DNA of 5,863 bases from JBLIKP01 sp047635375 (lineage in GTDB: Bacteria > Bacteroidota > Bacteroidia > Sphingobacteriales > Sphingobacteriaceae), in the NCBI GenBank assembly GCA_047635375.1, contig JBLIKP010000119.1, positions 1 through 5,863 of the forward strand, given 5' to 3'. Position numbers and translations under genes: made by a program. Position 1 is the stretch's first letter; each line of letters begins with the position of its first letter. Under the pieces are notes generated by a model that searched no databases, had not been told where the DNA came from, and saw nothing but the letters and a program-made list of their open reading frames with translations. Below, piece by piece: positions 1 to 5,863 of this stretch.

Positions 1-1426
1 CGTAGGTAGACGGACGACCAATACCTAATTCTTCTAATTTCTTTACTAAACTTGCTTCAGTATAACGTGCCGGTGGGCGAGTGAATCTTTCTCTAGCTTC
101 GGCGTAAGCCAAACCAAGGGCCATATTTAATTCCAATGGAGGAAGAACGACATCGTCCTTACTTCCAATAGATGCTTGATCTTGCTCTTCCTCCTCATCG
201 TCGTCGCTTCCTTCCATGTAAACTTTAAGGAAACCTTCGAATTTCATTATCTCACCACGAGCTACAAAGTTCTCGTCGCGGTTGTTAAGCTGAATTTTTG
301 CTGTAGTTTTCTCAAAACGCGCTTCACTCATTTGAGAGGCGATTGCACGTTTCCAGATTAATTCATAAAGTCTATTCTCAGGAGTACCATCATTTAATGA
401 ATGCTGCTCAAAGTATGACGGACGAATGGCTTCGTGAGCCTCTTGTGCGCCAGAAGACTTGGTTTTGAATTTACGTTGTTGGTGAAAATCATCACCATAC
501 GCCGATTTAATTTCTTGTTGAGCGGCTGCAAGTGCGGTATCAGAAAGATTCACACTGTCAGTCCTCATATAGGTAATCTTTCCAGACTCATATAATTTCT
601 GCGCAAGCATCATTGTACGAGAAACGCTGTAGCCTAATTTCCTTGAAGCTTCCTGTTGAAGGGTAGAAGTAGTAAAAGGAGGGGCGGGGGAGCGTTTTGC
701 TGGTTTAGTTTCTAAGTCTGCAATTTTATAATCAGCGGCCTTGCAGCTGGTCATGAATTCCATTGCTTCCTCTTCAGTATTAAACTTGCGGTTTAATTCT
801 GCAGAGAATATTGACTTGTCTTTTCCTTCTGGAAAAAATTGGGCAGTTACCTTAAAGTGGTTTTCGGCACCGAAAGCAATAACCTCACGTTCACGTTCAA
901 CTATTAGTCTTACGGCAACAGATTGCACACGTCCTGCGCTTAAACTTGGTTTTATTTTTCTCCATAGCACCGGCGACAATTCAAATCCAACCAAACGGTC
1001 AAGGATTCTTCTTGCTTGTTGTGCATTTACTAGATCTATATTTATTGTGCGGGGATTCGCTACTGCGTGTTGAATGGCCGGTTTGGTGATTTCGTGAAAA
1101 ACGATACGCTTAGTTTTTTCCTCAGTAAGATTAAGGGCGTCGAAAAGGTGCCAGCTAATAGCCTCTCCTTCTCTGTCCTCATCCGTCGCTAACCAAACAG
1201 TTTCTGCTTCCTTGGCTAATTTCTTAAGCTCGGCAACTACTTTTTTCTTGTCGGCAGGGATAACGTATTTAGGTTCGAATTTTTTCTCGATGTCAATTGC
1301 AGAGTCGTCTTTAGGAAGATCACGGATGTGACCGAAACTTGATTTTACAGTAAAATCTTTTCCTAAAAAGCCTTCAATAGTCTTGGCTTTGGCTGGTGAC
1401 TCTACAATTACTAAATTTTTTGACAT
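1..1426 (-). CDS. topA: DNA topoisomerase I (type IA), N-terminal 475 codons, cut by window edge
   Basis: This enzyme relaxes negatively supercoiled DNA by cutting one strand through a 5'-phosphotyrosine link and passing the other strand; it acts on the nucleoid. The translation starts MSKNLVIVESPAKAKTI, the classic TopA start. The Toprim domain spans about residues 4-115, with E9 and the acidic triad D82, D84 and E86 in LATDEDREGEAISWHL, which bind Mg2+. The core carries RRILDRLVGFELSP and SAGRVQSVAVRLIVERERE. The catalytic tyrosine is Y286 in GKITYMRTDS (codon at 569-571), followed by HEAIRPS. An acidic run at D408-E414 lies in an insert after the core motifs. The frame is open to base 2; the C-terminal part, including any zinc fingers, lies outside. 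The ATG at 1424-1426 is chosen because it starts exactly at the conserved N-terminus. No strong Shine-Dalgarno is seen. The 107-nt gap upstream separates it from the broken kinase. The identification is very secure. Confidence 0.97.
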   Translation of the reverse strand, partial: MSKNLVIVESPAKAKTIEGFLGKDFTVKSSFGHIRDLPKDDSAIDIEKKFEPKYVIPADKKKVVAELKKLAKEAETVWLATDEDREGEAISWHLFDALNLTEEKTKRIVFHEITKPAIQHAVANPRTINIDLVNAQQARRILDRLVGFELSPVLWRKIKPSLSAGRVQSVAVRLIVEREREVIAFGAENHFKVTAQFFPEGKDKSIFSAELNRKFNTEEEAMEFMTSCKAADYKIADLETKPAKRSPAPPFTTSTLQQEASRKLGYSVSRTMMLAQKLYESGKITYMRTDSVNLSDTALAAAQQEIKSAYGDDFHQQRKFKTKSSGAQEAHEAIRPSYFEQHSLNDGTPENRLYELIWKRAIASQMSEARFEKTTAKIQLNNRDENFVARGEIMKFEGFLKVYMEGSDDDEEEEQDQASIGSKDDVVLPPLELNMALGLAYAEARERFTRPPARYTEASLVKKLEELGIGRPSTY

Positions 1427-1533
1427 AATTTTTTTCCCTTCAACAATCTGCAAATAAAAAAATAAAAAGATGGAAGTTCAAAATATTAACCAATAAAAGG
1501 CAAAAAAGATTTTCCAAATGCCTGTTTTTTTAT

Positions 1534-2782
1534 TTACACTTTCGGCAAAGGTAGTTTAAATCCAATGGTTACGCCATTTTTTATTTTTTCGTCTAGGAAA
1601 AGGGTTCCGCCATTTTCTTCAATGGAATCTTTACATAACATAAGTCCTAGGCCTGTTCCATTTTTTTATGATGGAAAATTGATATCTAAATTGGGCATGA
1701 TTTTAAAAAGATTAATTAGGGTCTCATCGTCCATGCCGGGCCCGTGATCAACCACTTTGAAAACCATTTTGTCTTCAATTATTTCCGCAGAAATTTCTAT
1801 GGTATCTTTTGGTTCGCAGAATTTTATGGAATTACAAATTAAGTTCCTCACTACAATTTTTACAGCTGGTTCGCCTGCAAATACTAATTGGCCAGGGTCA
1901 ACCTTATTAATAATATTTAGTGATTTTAATTTTATTTGAGGTGCGGCTAACTCTATGATTTTATGGGTTATTGAGTATAAATCTACAGGTTGTTTTATAG
2001 CCTAAATGCCATCAATCTTTTGTCTAGTCCATAATAATAGATCCTCCAAAAATGTCAATGTATTTTCAACTTGACTAGAAAGTGTCCTTGTTAAATTGGC
2101 AGCATCTTTTTTGCCAATTAATCCGGTGGAAAATAAATTAAGCATTCCTTTTATGCTTGCCAGCGGACTTCTAAAGTCATGTGCAATGATTAATAATAAC
2201 CTATTTAAAAGTTGGTTAAGAAGGGCTTCTTTATCGTTTTTCTCAACCAAGTGTGCTGCGGTGGCTTTTACAGTAGTAATGGTTTTGTTCAATTCCATTT
2301 GCGTCATTACCTGTTCGGAAAGGACTTTTAATGCGAATTTTTGTTTGTCGTTAAGTGTTTTGGGTATAGCATCCATTACACATAAGGTTCCTAAATTGTT
2401 CCCGTCTGAACGTTTAAGTGGCATGCCACCGTAGAATCTGATATTAGGAGGGTAGGCAACTAAAGGGTTTAATTTGAATCTTTCGTCCTTAGAACAATCT
2501 TCAATTCAGGTTAGGTTATCTTCCATAATTGCATACGTGCAAACTGAAATTTCCCTAGGTAATTGTTGGGTAGGGCTTCCCTTCCTTATACCATTGCCTG
2601 TCGCTATCAATAAGAGTAATCATGCTTATTGGTGCCTCACAAATTTGAGAAGCAAGCTCAGCAATACTGTCGCAGACAGCCTCCTTTGGAGTGTCCATAA
2701 TATTATATGCGCGGAGGCTTTCTAGCCTTGCTTCTTCATCTTTAGGAATTGGATACCGTGTTTTTGTAATGGTCACGGGCAA
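1534..2782 (-). pseudogene. Broken GAF-domain sensor histidine kinase (frameshift plus three stops)
   Basis: An intact relative would be a soluble sensor kinase: a GAF sensing domain, a HisKA dimerisation/phosphoacceptor domain and a HATPase_c domain. Reading the minus strand from about 2782, the GAF part shows LASQICEAPISMITLIDSDRQWYK, given here as LASQICEAP, then ISMITLIDSDRQWYK. It then must change frame by one base around 2560-2590 to continue as LPREISVCTYAIMEDN, and later NIRFYGGMPLKRSDG and LGTLCVMDA. The H-box is LLIIAHDFRSPLASIKG (His codon 2179-2181), the N-box VVRNLICNSIKF, the G1 box VVDHGPGMDDETL and the G2 box GTGLGLMLCKD. The gene ends LPLPKV at 1534-1536. In-frame stops are TGA at 2506-2508, TAG at 2002-2004 and TAA at 1666-1668. 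The first codon is TTG (GTG two codons on), with no ATG nearby, so the start may also have decayed. No transmembrane segment is seen. The catalytic motifs themselves remain readable, which suggests fairly recent inactivation. It lies between two intact co-directional genes. Partner response regulator and signal are unknown. Confidence 0.9.
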
Positions 2783-2858
2783 AATATCTTATTTTATATA
2801 TTTACTTAATACAAAAACAAGTCCAATTTTTCCCGGAAACAAAAAAATCAAATAAAAA

Positions 2859-4502
2859 TTAGGTTTGAATTATACCCACATTGTAACGTTTTGTTATTGG
2901 CGCGTGATTTGCGGCCTCTATTCCTTGGGAGATAACTTTTCTGGTATCCAAGGGGTCTATAACTCCGTCAACCCAAAGTCTTGACGCTGCATAGTAAGGA
3001 GTTGTTTGGCTGTCGTAGCGGTTAATTATTTTATCTAAAAGTTCTTTTTCGGCTTCTGGAGTGATTTCTTTTCCCTGTTTTTTCAAGGATGAAACTTGAA
3101 TTTGCAACAAAGTTTTAGCGGCCTGAGCACCACCCATTACGGCAATTTTCGCTGTTGGCCATGCGTAAATTAAACGTGGGTCATAAGCTTTTCCGCACAT
3201 AGCGTAATTCCCAGCACCGTAAGAGTTCCCCATTACAATGGTGAATTTTGGGACAACTGAGTTTGCCATAGCATTTACCATTTTGGCGCCATCCTTAATA
3301 ATCCCTCCATGCTCACTGCGAGAGCCTACCATAAATCCGGTTACATCCTGAAGGAAAACCAAAGGGATTTTCTTTTGATTACAGTTCATGATGAATCGAG
3401 CAGCTTTATCGGCACTGTCGCTATAAATTACTCCACCAAGCTGAACTTCACCTTTTTTGCTTTTTACAATTTTACGTTGGTTGGCAACAATTCCTACAGC
3501 CCATCCTTCGATACGCCCAATTCCACAAATGATTGATTGCCCGTATGCCGCTTTGTACTCCTCAAAATCTGATTCGTCAACTAGCCTTTCAATAACTTCT
3601 AGCGTGTCGTAGGGTTTGTTTCTATCTTCTGGAATAATCCCGTAAAGTTCCTTAGGATCTTTTTTTGGTGGCTTGGCTTCAACTTTGTTAAATCCAGCTT
3701 TATCAAAATCACCGATTTTGTCGAAAATGTTTTTTATTGAGTCAAGGCAACTTTGGTCGTCCTTGAATTTATAGTCGGTCACGCCACTAATTTCACAATG
3801 GGTTGTGGCTCCTCCAAGAGTTTCGTTGTCTATGCTTTCGCCGATTGCCGCTTTAACCAAGTAGCTTCCAGCAAGGAATATTGAGCCTGTTTTGTCTACT
3901 ATCATTGCCTCGTCGCTCATTATTGGAAGGTAAGCACCTCCCGCAACGCAGCTGCCCATTATCGCCGCAATTTGAATGATTCCCTCAGAAGACATAATCG
4001 CATTGTTTCTAAACATGCGACCAAAATGCTCCTTGTCAGGAAAAATTTCATCTTGCATAGGAAGGAAGACGCCAGCACTATCTACTAAGTAAATAATAGG
4101 AAGTCTGTTTTCCATGGCAATTTCTTGAACGCGCATGTTTTTCTTTGCCGTCATTGGAAACCATGCGCCAGCTTTTACCGTGGCATCATTGGCCACAACA
4201 ATAATCTGCTTACCTGACACGTAGCCAATTCCTGCAACCACACCTGCCGATGGGCATCCGCCATGTTCTTCATACATTCCATCCGCAACAAGCGCTCCTA
4301 CTTCAGTAAAAGGGGTGTTGTCATCCAATAAGTAGGCAATCCTCTCCCGTGCAGTAAGCTTTCCTTTTGCCTTTTGCTTGGCAATGTTTTTCTCACCGCC
4401 ACCCAGGTGGACTGTTTTTAACTTCAATTTTAATTTATACACCAAATTTTTCATGGTGTCTTCATTACGGTTAAATTCTATGAATTCCTTCTTAGTTGAC
4501 AT
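2859..4502 (-). CDS. Acyl-CoA carboxylase, carboxyltransferase (beta) subunit, methylcrotonyl-CoA carboxylase-like
   Basis: This subunit moves the carboxyl group from carboxybiotin to an acyl-CoA; in the methylcrotonyl-CoA enzyme this is a step of leucine breakdown in the cytoplasm. The 547 residues match the usual beta-subunit length. It has two crotonase-like halves: the N half carries LVDSAGVFLP (139-148) and MGSCVAGGAYLPIMSDE (182-198); the C half carries LQDVTGFMVGSRSEHGGI (384-401) and GNSYGAGNYAMCGKAYDPR (425-443). The glycine pairs in MGSCVAGGA and SYGAGN are the expected oxyanion-hole segments. LGGGEKNIAKQKAKGKLTAR near the N-terminus is also typical. The YGAGNYAMCG and YAWPTAKIAVMGG segments (as I remember them from family members) look more like methylcrotonyl-CoA than propionyl-CoA carboxylase; this is an inference, so no gene symbol is given. 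The ATG at 4500-4502 is preferred over Met17 (4452-4454) because relatives carry a similar N-terminal extension. No biotin carboxylase or biotin carrier subunit is in the window. No stop or frameshift is present. Confidence 0.93.
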   Translation of the reverse strand: MSTKKEFIEFNRNEDTMKNLVYKLKLKLKTVHLGGGEKNIAKQKAKGKLTARERIAYLLDDNTPFTEVGALVADGMYEEHGGCPSAGVVAGIGYVSGKQIIVVANDATVKAGAWFPMTAKKNMRVQEIAMENRLPIIYLVDSAGVFLPMQDEIFPDKEHFGRMFRNNAIMSSEGIIQIAAIMGSCVAGGAYLPIMSDEAMIVDKTGSIFLAGSYLVKAAIGESIDNETLGGATTHCEISGVTDYKFKDDQSCLDSIKNIFDKIGDFDKAGFNKVEAKPPKKDPKELYGIIPEDRNKPYDTLEVIERLVDESDFEEYKAAYGQSIICGIGRIEGWAVGIVANQRKIVKSKKGEVQLGGVIYSDSADKAARFIMNCNQKKIPLVFLQDVTGFMVGSRSEHGGIIKDGAKMVNAMANSVVPKFTIVMGNSYGAGNYAMCGKAYDPRLIYAWPTAKIAVMGGAQAAKTLLQIQVSSLKKQGKEITPEAEKELLDKIINRYDSQTTPYYAASRLWVDGVIDPLDTRKVISQGIEAANHAPITKRYNVGIIQT

Positions 4503-4528
4503 GGGCGTAAAATTAAACTTTGACGGGA

Positions 4529-4536
4529 CAAAGGTG
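4529..4536 (-). promoter_or_regulatory. Possible -7 promoter element for the carboxyltransferase gene
   Basis: On the minus strand this reads CACCTTTG, seven of eight matches to the Bacteroidota -7 consensus TAnnTTTG, 26 nt upstream of the ATG at 4502. The mismatch is in the first T, and no well-spaced -33 TTG is obvious. The location is right, but the call is weak. Confidence 0.3.
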
Positions 4537-4619
4537 GTATTTCAAATCGCAAATTTTAAAATATCTTTAATAAATAAAAAATTACCTGAATAAATCTTTA
4601 GAAATCGGATTGAAGGTTA

Positions 4620-4627
4620 TACCTTTG
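4620..4627 (+). promoter_or_regulatory. Bacteroidota -7 promoter element for the SRP RNA
   Basis: TACCTTTG matches the Bacteroidota primary sigma factor -7 consensus TAnnTTTG at all fixed positions. It lies 5 nt before the start of the predicted RNA (GGGTAAGG at 4633), the correct distance for a transcription start. The -33 element is not clear; a TTTA at 4597-4600 sits at a plausible distance but lacks the usual TTG. Confidence 0.6.
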
Positions 4628-4632
4628 CCCTT

Positions 4633-4734
4633 GGGTAAGGTTCATACGACCAGCTCCCTCTGAAATCCCCCAGGTCAGGAATGAAGCAAGGGTAGGTGGT
4701 TGAGCGGTGCGATATGTTTCCTTGCCCTTTTTTT
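4633..4734 (+). ncRNA. ffs: Signal recognition particle RNA, small (4.5S) type
   Basis: This RNA binds Ffh and targets ribosomes making membrane proteins to FtsY at the inner membrane. The signature is the domain IV hairpin tip AGGTCAGGAATGAAGCAAG at 4672-4690. It has the conserved AGGTC...GAAGCA internal-loop sides around a GGAA tetraloop at 4678-4681. The common bacterial form closes the tetraloop with C-G; here A4677 faces U4682. Flanking arms can pair, for example CCCCC at 4667-4671 with the GGG around 4690-4692, and CATA (4643-4646) with TATG (4713-4716). The ends pair as a helix: GGGTAAGG (4633-4640) with CCTTGCCC (4720-4727), eight pairs with one G-U, followed directly by seven T, which also serves as a terminator. 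The length of about 100 nt fits the 4.5S class without an Alu domain. The ends are inferred from the promoter and T-run, so they may be off by a few bases. Confidence 0.88.
4720..4734 (+). terminator. 3' strand of terminal helix plus T-tract, ending the SRP RNA
   Basis: CCTTGCCC followed by seven T. There is no compact local hairpin of the usual kind; the stem forms with the RNA's own 5' end (4633-4640), so folding of the whole RNA would provide the terminating helix. Confidence 0.6.
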
Positions 4735-4765
4735 GTGCCCAATATTTTCTAATTCACTATCTTTG
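4733..4765 (+). promoter_or_regulatory. Bacteroidota-type promoter for transaldolase gene
   Basis: TATCTTTG at 4758-4765 is an exact match to TAnnTTTG. A TTG at 4733-4735, 22 nt upstream, is a candidate -33 element; the spacing is slightly long. The TTG lies at the end of the T-tract of the SRP RNA gene, so terminator and promoter abut. Transcription would begin near 4771, leaving a leader of about 55 nt. Confidence 0.6.
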
Positions 4766-4776
4766 TGCGACAATTA

Positions 4777-4788
4777 GGAGGCATCTCC
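4777..4788 (+). promoter_or_regulatory. Short hairpin near the 5' end of the tal leader
   Basis: GGAG-GCAT-CTCC can fold into a 4-bp stem with a 4-nt loop a few bases from the predicted mRNA start. It contains an AGGAGG string, but this is about 45 nt from the ATG and so too far away to be its ribosome binding site. The sequence just before the ATG is A-rich (AAAAAGCAACAACA), usual for Bacteroidota. Any role in mRNA stability is inference. Confidence 0.3.
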
Positions 4789-4825
4789 CAAAAATATTCT
4801 ACCACTATTATAAAAAGCAACAACA

Positions 4826-5494
4826 ATGAAATTTTTTATTGACACAGCTAATCTTGACCAAATCCGCGAAGCACAAGATTTAGGAGTTCTTGACGGTGTA
4901 ACTACAAACCCATCACTTATGGCGAAAGAAGGCATCACTGGCGAGCAGGCAGTTATGGCTCATTACAAAGCAATTTGTGCTATCGTTGACGATAAGGTAA
5001 GCGCTGAAGTGATCAGTACTGATTACGAAGGCATGATAAAAGAAGGGGAGAAGCTTGCGGCAATCGACGAAAAGATTGTGGTAAAAATTCCTATGATAAA
5101 AGACGGTGTTAAAGCCATAAAATACTTTTCTAAAAAGGGAATCCGCACAAACTGTACATTGATTTTTTCTGCTGGCCAAGCATTATTAGCCGCTAAAGCT
5201 GGAGCAACTTACGTTTCTCCTTTTATTGGTCGTTTGGATGATATAGGTAGCGACGGAATGGACTTAATCGCTCAAATCGTACATATCTTTAATACTTACG
5301 GATATGAAACTGAGGTTCTTGCAGCATCTGTGCGTCATACAACTCACCTATTAAAATGTGCTGAATTTGGTGCCGATGTTGTTACTTGTCCGCTTAATGT
5401 AATCACAGGATTATTAAAACACCCATTAACCGATAGTGGTTTAGCAACTTTCCTTGCTGATCATAAGAAGGCTAATGAGAAGGCGATGGCTTAA
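4826..5494 (+). CDS. tal: Transaldolase, short (about 220-residue) class
   Basis: This enzyme moves a three-carbon dihydroxyacetone unit between sugar phosphates (sedoheptulose 7-phosphate and glyceraldehyde 3-phosphate to erythrose 4-phosphate and fructose 6-phosphate) in the cytoplasmic non-oxidative pentose phosphate pathway. The protein starts MKFFIDTANLDQIREAQDLG and is 222 residues, the full size for the short transaldolase/fructose-6-phosphate aldolase family. Visible active-site residues are D6, N28 in TTNPS, E61 in SAEVIS, the Schiff-base lysine K87 in VVKIPM, N109/T111 in TNCTLIFS, S131/F133/R136 in SPFIGR and S168/R170 in AASVRH. Fructose-6-phosphate aldolase has Gln and Tyr where this protein has E61 and F133, so transaldolase activity is more likely. 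The ATG at 4826 begins at the conserved N-terminus and follows an A-rich leader. It has its own promoter and terminator, and looks monocistronic. The family is very secure; the activity is inferred from these residues. Confidence 0.95.
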   Translation: MKFFIDTANLDQIREAQDLGVLDGVTTNPSLMAKEGITGEQAVMAHYKAICAIVDDKVSAEVISTDYEGMIKEGEKLAAIDEKIVVKIPMIKDGVKAIKYFSKKGIRTNCTLIFSAGQALLAAKAGATYVSPFIGRLDDIGSDGMDLIAQIVHIFNTYGYETEVLAASVRHTTHLLKCAEFGADVVTCPLNVITGLLKHPLTDSGLATFLADHKKANEKAMA

Positions 5495-5505
5495 TTAGCA
5501 ATCGT

Positions 5506-5733
5506 TTATAAATTTTGAATTAAAGAGCTGGTTGGATTTTCAACCGGCTTTTTTTTGCTTTGGTGACGGGGTAATCTTATGGTAATTGTAGTTCCTATCC
5601 CTGGGGTTGATTGGACCAATAATTCCCCACCGTGTTGCTCAATTAATTCGTTACACAGAATTAATCCAAGACCAGTCCCTTTTTCGTCTTCGGTTCCTTT
5701 TTTAGACTTTATCTCCTCCAGATGAATTATTCT
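5506..5733 (-). pseudogene. C-terminal HATPase_c tail of a second histidine kinase, remnant
   Basis: Minus-strand reading gives HLEEIKSKKGTEDEKGTGLG followed by LILCNELIEQHGGELLVQST and PGIGTTITIRLP. This is the G2 (GTGLGL) ATP-lid region and final beta strands of a GHKL histidine kinase. Only about 55 residues are recognisable. Upstream the same frame meets TAA at 5734-5736 and TAG at 5740-5742, and I cannot recognise the expected G1 and N boxes in the remaining 120 bases in any frame. After LPRHQSKKK the frame runs 16 more codons, across the tal terminator, to TAA at 5506-5508; most family members end near LP, so this tail may be read-through of a lost stop. It differs clearly from the kinase relic at 1534-2782, so it is a separate gene. 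It could also be the end of a longer gene that continues outside with a frameshift; the window edge prevents a decision. Confidence 0.7.
5526..5556 (+). terminator. Rho-independent terminator of tal
   Basis: A nine-pair stem (AGCTGGTTG at 5526-5534 with CAACCGGCT at 5541-5549, one G-U) has the 6-nt loop GATTTT and is followed by seven T (5550-5556). It starts 32 nt after the tal stop codon. The C-terminal end of the opposite-strand kinase relic runs through it. Confidence 0.9.
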
Positions 5734-5863
5734 TTAGGCCTAAGATGGTAGGGTAATACACCTTAGAAAATGAAAATGTTGTCTTAAAGATGGGGAGTAC
5801 TATAGTACTTCCAGTGTATGCTGCATAAAAGGAAAGTTTGGCAAAACTAATAGCCCTTATTGT
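5734..5863. other. Unassigned DNA at right edge
   Basis: No recognisable protein or RNA is seen here. One minus-strand frame stays open from 5702 to the edge (about 53 codons) and contains GSTIVLP, but it resembles no family I know and its length is expected by chance in AT-rich DNA. Decayed upstream parts of the kinase remnant, or a deletion junction, are both possible. Confidence 0.4.
5796..5809. repeat. 14-bp perfect palindrome
   Basis: AGTACTATAGTACT equals its own reverse complement; with one mismatch it extends to GG...CC at 5793-5812. It lies in the unassigned DNA beyond the kinase remnant. It could be a dyad operator or a chance feature in AT-rich DNA; no copy elsewhere in this window was seen. 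Confidence 0.5.

Noticed and set aside
741..1073. A 110-codon plus-strand open frame within topA
   Set aside because: It lies antisense to highly conserved topoisomerase coding sequence (ARRILDRLVGFELSP, SAGRVQS) and its product resembles nothing known; it is a shadow frame.
1427..1533. Promoter for topA in the upstream gap
   Set aside because: The minus strand contains TAATATTTTG, close to TAnnTTTG but not correctly spaced within the motif; no -33 element, so no call was made.
2096..2434. Plus-strand open frame across the kinase pseudogene
   Set aside because: It is antisense to the conserved H-box and GAF sequence; no ribosome site or recognisable domain.
1666..2508. Stop-codon recoding (alternative genetic code) to rescue the kinase
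   Set aside because: All three stop codons occur and a frameshift is also needed, while the other genes use the standard code without internal stops.
4913..5179. 88-codon minus-strand frame within tal
   Set aside because: Antisense to the conserved transaldolase active-site region; cysteine- and phenylalanine-rich as expected for a shadow frame.
5702..5863. 53-codon minus-strand frame open to the right edge
   Set aside because: It has no recognisable motif, overlaps the kinase remnant in another frame and is short enough to be chance.
1..5863. CRISPR array, insertion sequence, tRNA or integration site
   Set aside because: No regularly spaced repeats, terminal inverted repeats, transposase motifs or tRNA cloverleaf were seen on either strand.

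Overview
The window looks chromosomal and comes from a member of the Bacteroidota. Two close matches to that phylum's unusual promoter element (TAnnTTTG) precede the SRP RNA and the transaldolase gene. The genes have A-rich leaders without a usable Shine-Dalgarno, intergenic DNA is AT-rich, and the protein types (topoisomerase I with an acidic insert, stand-alone GAF-type histidine kinase, short transaldolase) fit that group. Genus or species cannot be named from the sequence alone.

Layout from left to right. Positions 1-1426 (minus) hold the N-terminal 475 codons of DNA topoisomerase I (topA), cut by the window edge. Positions 1534-2782 (minus) hold a decayed GAF/HisKA/HATPase sensor histidine kinase. 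It is recognisable from end to end but broken by one frameshift and three in-frame stops, one each of TGA, TAG and TAA. Positions 2859-4502 (minus) hold an intact 547-residue carboxyltransferase (beta) subunit of a biotin-dependent acyl-CoA carboxylase, most like the methylcrotonyl-CoA type. On the plus strand, about 4633-4734 encodes a roughly 100-nt signal recognition particle RNA (ffs). It is followed by an intact 222-residue transaldolase gene (4826-5494) with a clear terminator (5526-5556). At the right end, 5506-5733 (minus) is the C-terminal ATP-binding tail of a second histidine kinase. It faces tal, and stops interrupt its reading frame upstream.

What the genes do together: this is mostly housekeeping content (DNA supercoiling, acyl-CoA/branched-chain amino acid metabolism, protein targeting, non-oxidative pentose phosphate pathway) with no sign of one shared pathway. 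The three minus-strand loci are co-directional, and the broken kinase sits between two healthy genes. The ffs-tal pair is tightly packed: a candidate -33 element for tal lies in the T-tract that ends the SRP RNA.

I found no mobile element, CRISPR array, tRNA, rRNA or novel defence-like system. The most notable points are the two histidine kinase relics, the non-coding SRP RNA with an A-U-closed tetraloop, and a 14-bp perfect palindrome near the right edge.
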